Below are positions 59,714-64,000 of a stretch of 64,000 nt of DNA, piece by piece. The stretch lies in NCBI GenBank assembly GCA_036345935.2, contig JADWOT020001420.1:1-64000 (forward strand), given 5' to 3'. The position numbers were made by a program, and so were the translations under genes. The notes beneath the pieces were generated by a model, which saw nothing but the letters and a program-made list of their open reading frames with translations, ran no database searches and was not told where the DNA came from. Position 1 is the first letter of the stretch. Each line of letters opens with the position of its first letter. This stretch comes from Taenia hydatigena. Taxonomy: Eukaryota; Platyhelminthes; Cestoda; Cyclophyllidea; Taeniidae.

Positions 59714-60139
59714 ATACAGACGACAGAGCTGATTGTAGGCCCCACACACCACATCAGTGAAAGCGCTAATAAACGCATTCAGCTACTGTGTGTGGTAAAG
59801 TCTGTGAAGGCTCAAAACAGACGAATAGCACAAAAAAAACAAATAAGCAAATTTAGTCATGGGATGGCTAAAATCACACTTGGAAGCTCAACGCTTTTTA
59901 CCAAAGGTGTTAGAGACTTTGCAATTAAAAACGGATGTGGAAAGGAAGTCCGCTTTATGACGGAAGAAGACGATAACGTCACTGTTGCCGATCTGCCGCA
60001 CCGTGGTGGGAAGACGCACTTATTCCCCCACGTTGCCCGCATGCAATCATGCTACCCTCACTGTACTTCCCATCACAATAGACTTCGCTTTACCTTGATT
60101 TACTGTTTCCGCAGCTTGGCGATACAAATTCTTAATTAG
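59714..60139 (+). CDS. candidate terminal exon, unassigned
   Basis: A tctttcag acceptor is followed by 141 open codons: hydrophilic and basic first (KSVKAQNRRIAQKKQ), then an acidic patch (TEEDDNVTVADLP). The frame has no ATG near the start, so it would need an upstream exon. A second acceptor-like cgcag is near 60110. No family recognised. Confidence 0.3.
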   Translation: MQTTELIVGPTHHISESANKRIQLLCVVKSVKAQNRRIAQKKQISKFSHGMAKITLGSSTLFTKGVRDFAIKNGCGKEVRFMTEEDDNVTVADLPHRGGKTHLFPHVARMQSCYPHCTSHHNRLRFTLIYCFRSLAIQILN

Positions 60140-61703
60140 ACTCTAAAAAGAACGAAAAATGAAGGGAAAAGGATTTTAAAAATGCACGGCCTACCGATCA
60201 TCTTTACCACTCTATCGAAACAGAGGCTATTCGCTTTTGCAAGAATCAACAATGCCAACACCTCGCTTGGCACCAAGTCATGGCCAATTGATGCTTTAAG
60301 GCATCAGCGTAGTAGTGGTGTCTACCATTTCAATTCATTATATAGACCGAATCTGCATTCGCATGTTAAAGCAGTCCACTACAGCAGGCACCGCTGCTTG
60401 CCTACCATCGGTTCGCCTGACAGAGACATTCGCTTTTTTCTTGCGGTCCGCCGCCTAATTCTGTCTTCAATTCTAACCTTGCCACGGCTAAAGATAATAA
60501 AAATTGCTGATATGCTCCATTGGTAAAACTAAGAAGGCTTAACTTTAAATCAATCGCCCCAGTATATCTGTATCCCATTCGGCTCACAACAAATGGAGTG
60601 TTTTAGCTTTCAGGCACCAAATGCCTTAAGTCTGGATCATAATTGATTCCGTTAACAAATAGTTCTAAATAGTCATTATAGCAACAGTAGTGGTTATTAA
60701 AACAAGCATCTCCGCCAAGCTTTTAGCTTTTTCGCAAGCTTTGAACGAAGCTAAGTTGGTTTCGTTTCCTGGAGAAAACAGGCTGCGCGTTTTCACCGTG
60801 ATCTTTCAGTAAAACAGGCTTTTGTAAAGTAAAATGTTCAAAATTTAGTCGTGGTACTCCAACTGTTAAAAGAGGAATCAACACTCAAAATATGCCTGCA
60901 CTTTCGAGCAATGGTGGTACTTTTACCTCTGGGATTACAACGTGACAACCGTTGGCGAAAACTTAAGATCAGTATTGTTTGAATAAAAATATAATGGAAT
61001 TCAAATCACATTCCTAACCCTTCAACGGGTAGAATGAGTTATCGGGTGAGTATTTAGTAAGTCCGCCTAATGTGCCGCATTCATCTTTGCATTTTAGTGG
61101 AAGCTACAACTAACTGCTTTACGTGATTTGCAGCTAAGCAACTTTGGCACTTTAATTGTAATGAGAAGAACATTCAATAAGTTGCACGCAAAACTTTTCG
61201 AATACGAGGTAAATGAACGGTCTGAGGAGTCCTTTGAATAAAAATAAAGTCGAAAGAAATGTCACTACACATAGTAGTTAATAACACTGAGTTGAATGTT
61301 TCAGATCCACTGCTGAGTTGGTGAGAGCATATGCTAAAGCCCAAGCCGAATTATTTACAAAATTCCAAATGGGGCATATTGCCCAAAAATGGTTAAAGCG
61401 GTAGGTTATTAATAGGCTGTCTCTGCAACAAGCTCAGTTAAACAAATCGACTGTCGAAAAGGTCACCGCAACCCCTCAGTTGTAAGACAGTGCAATAAGC
61501 CCAGTGAGCTTGATCTCTCGTAGAGCTCTAAAGTATCCCAAAAACTCTTAGACCACTTATAATAGCTAGAGGTAACAAGCAATGCAATACAAGGGGTACA
61601 AGTACCCAACATTTACTTTCAGCCATGATTGTTCGTCAATTCTGGCTCATTTCGATTTAAGTTAACGTCAAACCTTTAAAACTCCAAAGTAAGCTTTAAG
61701 TTA
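60140..61703. other. no recognised gene
   Basis: AT-rich; a 114-codon frame at 60182-60526 has no support. Confidence 0.45.
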
Positions 61704-62150
61704 CTATTTGAAGGTGCCTATGGGGCCATCACGATTAAGCGGGTATTTGCCAATGAGTTGCACGACCCTCTCAGGAGAAGAGTGTGTTGACATCAGGCGG
61801 TTAAGGCGGAGAGACATGGCCTGACGGATGGCGAGGCTTTCTACGTTGACGCCAGTCCTAGCCGTTGGTGGCGGTGGGGTGGCAGTGGTGAGGCTAGGAG
61901 ACTTCAACGCCGACTTGCACCTGCAATGACGTCTAGGCGGTAAGAGTGCTTGAGCCGCGATAAGGTGAGCAAGTTAATGTGAAATTTCCACTTACGCTTG
62001 AGCGGATCGTGTTCTGCAAAATGAGCTTTGTCGAAAGCAATGCTGGTAGTGGATGCAAGGAGGACCAGAGGATTCGTAGACAATTTCAAGGCAATTCGAT
62101 GTTTGTAATAGAGCAGATAAATAAGGACCCACAGTGTGTTGATTGCAATA
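61704..62150 (-). CDS. candidate two-exon gene fragment, unassigned
   Basis: Minus strand: an open frame from about 62150 to 61996, donor gtaagt, a 75 nt intron (61995-61921), acceptor tcattgcag, then an open frame to a TAG at 61704. Phase 2 joins both parts without a stop. The second exon reads TTATPPPPTARTGV and MSLRLNRLMSTHSSPERVV. Tiny introns of this size are common in flatworms. No family recognised, and a competing frame exists in the first part. Confidence 0.25.
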
Positions 62151-63539
62151 TTAATTAGTCATATTGAATTTTTGACTAGTCGATCATTAAGGAGTACCGA
62201 CCCTGAGGAGAGACGGCGCTGATTAACAGGCTGCGTGGATGCATTTGTAGGCTTTGACGTGGTGTATGTTTGGAGCACAAAGTTTAGTTTCACTAAGATG
62301 CCAGTTAGCCCATGTGGTACAATGGTGGAAGGAGGTGGGCGCAAAAGTTGCCACAATAATAGTTTAGGCTTAGCTACTCGTCTGAGATCCTCGTCATATC
62401 CATCTTGGCTCATCGATTTAACTTATTTATTAAAAGGAAAGAGGAGAGAAGGGAGGTGACAGTAAGGTAGAGTACAGTGGAATGGAGCACTAAATAACAA
62501 CGCAGTACAGCATTAATAGAAGCGAAATGAGTAAAGAGGAATAATTTGCTGTCAAGCTATGCTGATGATAGGTGATAGGAGTCTTTCTATTTGCGTACCG
62601 AGCTGTCCACATCTTTATGATGTGCTACATTTTAGACATGCAAAACGGGTGCGTAATAATTTACCACTGGTACAAAATTTAGCTGCGTACCTGGAACTAA
62701 TGGCAAGTGTTCCTACTATCGGAAGGGAAACCAACCAAGCACCGAGCTTCGTCCTAATTAAGAGAAATTATCCGGTTAGCAATAATGCATTGTTAACCCT
62801 ACTTTTTATGAAGTTTTTGTATAAAGGTCTAATTTTACCCCCAATTTTGTGCCACATGCCTTGCTCGTAAACATCTGCGCAACTAACTGAAAGCATTTGC
62901 TTCAAACTCGTCCCATCAGACTAGCCAGGTAAGGTGGTCATCTTCTTTGAAATTATGAAAAGTGCGTGCATCGAATTCCTTAAATTCTTACATGCTTTGC
63001 CGTGGGCATGAAGACAGCACAATAACGTCTGCCACAAATTTGTGAAGGCTACCTAAGAAAACCACAGTGATAGAATAAAATAATTTTAAACCGACTTTGT
63101 GCGAGAATTTCGGGCAGAGATGTTGAGAAATAGAGAGATAAATATCAGTCGTATAACGTGATTCTTTCGATTCTCTTGGAATTCTAGCGCATTGCTGAGC
63201 ACAAAACCTGTAAAATTTCCATTTTGCAAGACAGTAAAATGCGAATATCTGCACATTCGATAGTGTTCCATACGACTTTTCTTTCCCTCATTTGAAAAAC
63301 TTTGGCAACAATAACGAAAATATAAGAGAAAAATTTACGCGGCTGTTTTGGCAAGTAAATGTAGAAGATCGACGTTTGGAAGGCCATTAAACGGGTTTTG
63401 AATGCAATTAATTCACTTATTATAAGGATACTAGTAGATGCAAAAAGACCTATGGTTTAAATTACATGAAGCATATATGTACACGATACCGCTGCCATCT
63501 CCCTTAACTATGCCTTTAATGCGGCACCTTATATTCCTC
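62151..63539. other. no recognised gene
   Basis: Short frames; an 84-codon minus frame at 62159-62413 contains SVLLNDRLV, similar to the LLNDI frames at 45.5 and 53.0 kb. Confidence 0.4.
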
Positions 63540-63900
63540 ATTAAGAAACACTCATCTCCACAGCAACGGGTGGCAAATGCATTGAGCCGTTGTGAGCTGA
63601 ATACAGAAGAGTTCTTTACGAAACCACGAAGCGATTCTGTGCAAAATTTAGGATTCTTTGCAAAATAAGTGGCTATTTTGCATTACTCATGGGGTTGAGC
63701 CAACTTGCCATCCTGCACTTGCTACTTAAGGCTAACTGCGACCCACTGTTCCTCACCTCCAACAAATGCACGGGTATATCGACAAATACGTCGGAAGGTA
63801 ATCGGACAAATTAACGATCAAAACGCATATCGGCACAGTTATACATGCGTCGCTTTAATTTCACTTAGCCCAATCTTAAAACAATTTACGGGAAGGTCTC
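63540..63900 (+). pseudogene. gypsy RNase H C-terminus and integrase N-terminus fragment
   Basis: QQRVANALSRCELNTEEF (about 63564-63615) matches the (V)VADALSR-xEIN segment that closes the RNase H region in gypsy elements of the Kabuki/CsRn1 kind. Then, after a shift, PPTNARVYRQIRRKVI resembles the P-VP-xxRRxVF start of their integrase zinc domain. Frames are broken and the window ends at 64000. Confidence 0.4.
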
Positions 63901-64000
63901 CAGGAGCCTAATTGCCGGAAGTGGAAAACATGCATTCCGAGGGGTTCAGAATCAGCAATGGCTTCTAACAGAAGGGCCGGAAATAGCAGCCCCAATCAAC

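Overview
This is AT-leaning eukaryotic DNA with GT-AG introns, very short exons, decayed Ty3/gypsy retroelements and broken copies of eukaryotic housekeeping genes (histones H2A and H2B, and a BRX1-like ribosome-biogenesis protein). Micro-exon genes and degenerate gypsy elements of this kind are well known in parasitic flatworms (trematodes and tapeworms). I infer a flatworm, perhaps a tapeworm, but nothing here proves the species.

Layout. 1-5611: no recognised gene; one tRNA-like fragment and two short unassigned ORFs. 5612-19784 and 26133-40274: the two arms of a very large, nearly identical inverted repeat (14,173 and 14,142 bp), seen as dozens of mirrored ORFs whose coordinates sum to a constant. 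Each arm holds, from outside in, a truncated LTR-like repeat, a roughly 1 kb diverged duplication, an intact-looking solo-LTR-like element with a (TA)n hairpin, unassigned DNA, two tandem 2.8 kb units carrying a decayed gypsy pol (reverse transcriptase, RNase H, an inserted ~178 bp tandem repeat, integrase), and about 3.2 kb of unassigned inner DNA. The single-copy loop (19785-26132) carries the one gene I can model completely: seven exons over 20647-23460, open for 293 codons, with two 33-nt exons and one 32-nt exon. It is followed by a diverged tandem repeat, a gypsy RT fragment and a solo-LTR-like element.

40275-64000: a diverged tandem copy of the arm end; about 4.8 kb without recognised genes; a gypsy RT fragment (45.7-46.5 kb); a fold-back cluster of broken relatives of the loop gene (46.6-49.9 kb: two exon-1 copies on + and a seven-part inverted pseudogene on -); a stretch of pseudogenes (H2A at 52.2 kb, H2B at 53.5 kb, BRX1-like at 54.5 kb); several weak exon candidates; and gypsy RNase H/integrase remains at the right edge.

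Most of the window is retroelement debris reshaped by tandem and inverted duplication. The most interesting item is the micro-exon gene in the loop of the giant palindrome. Its inverted, broken paralogue about 26 kb away has kept the 33/33/32-nt micro-exon lengths exactly.
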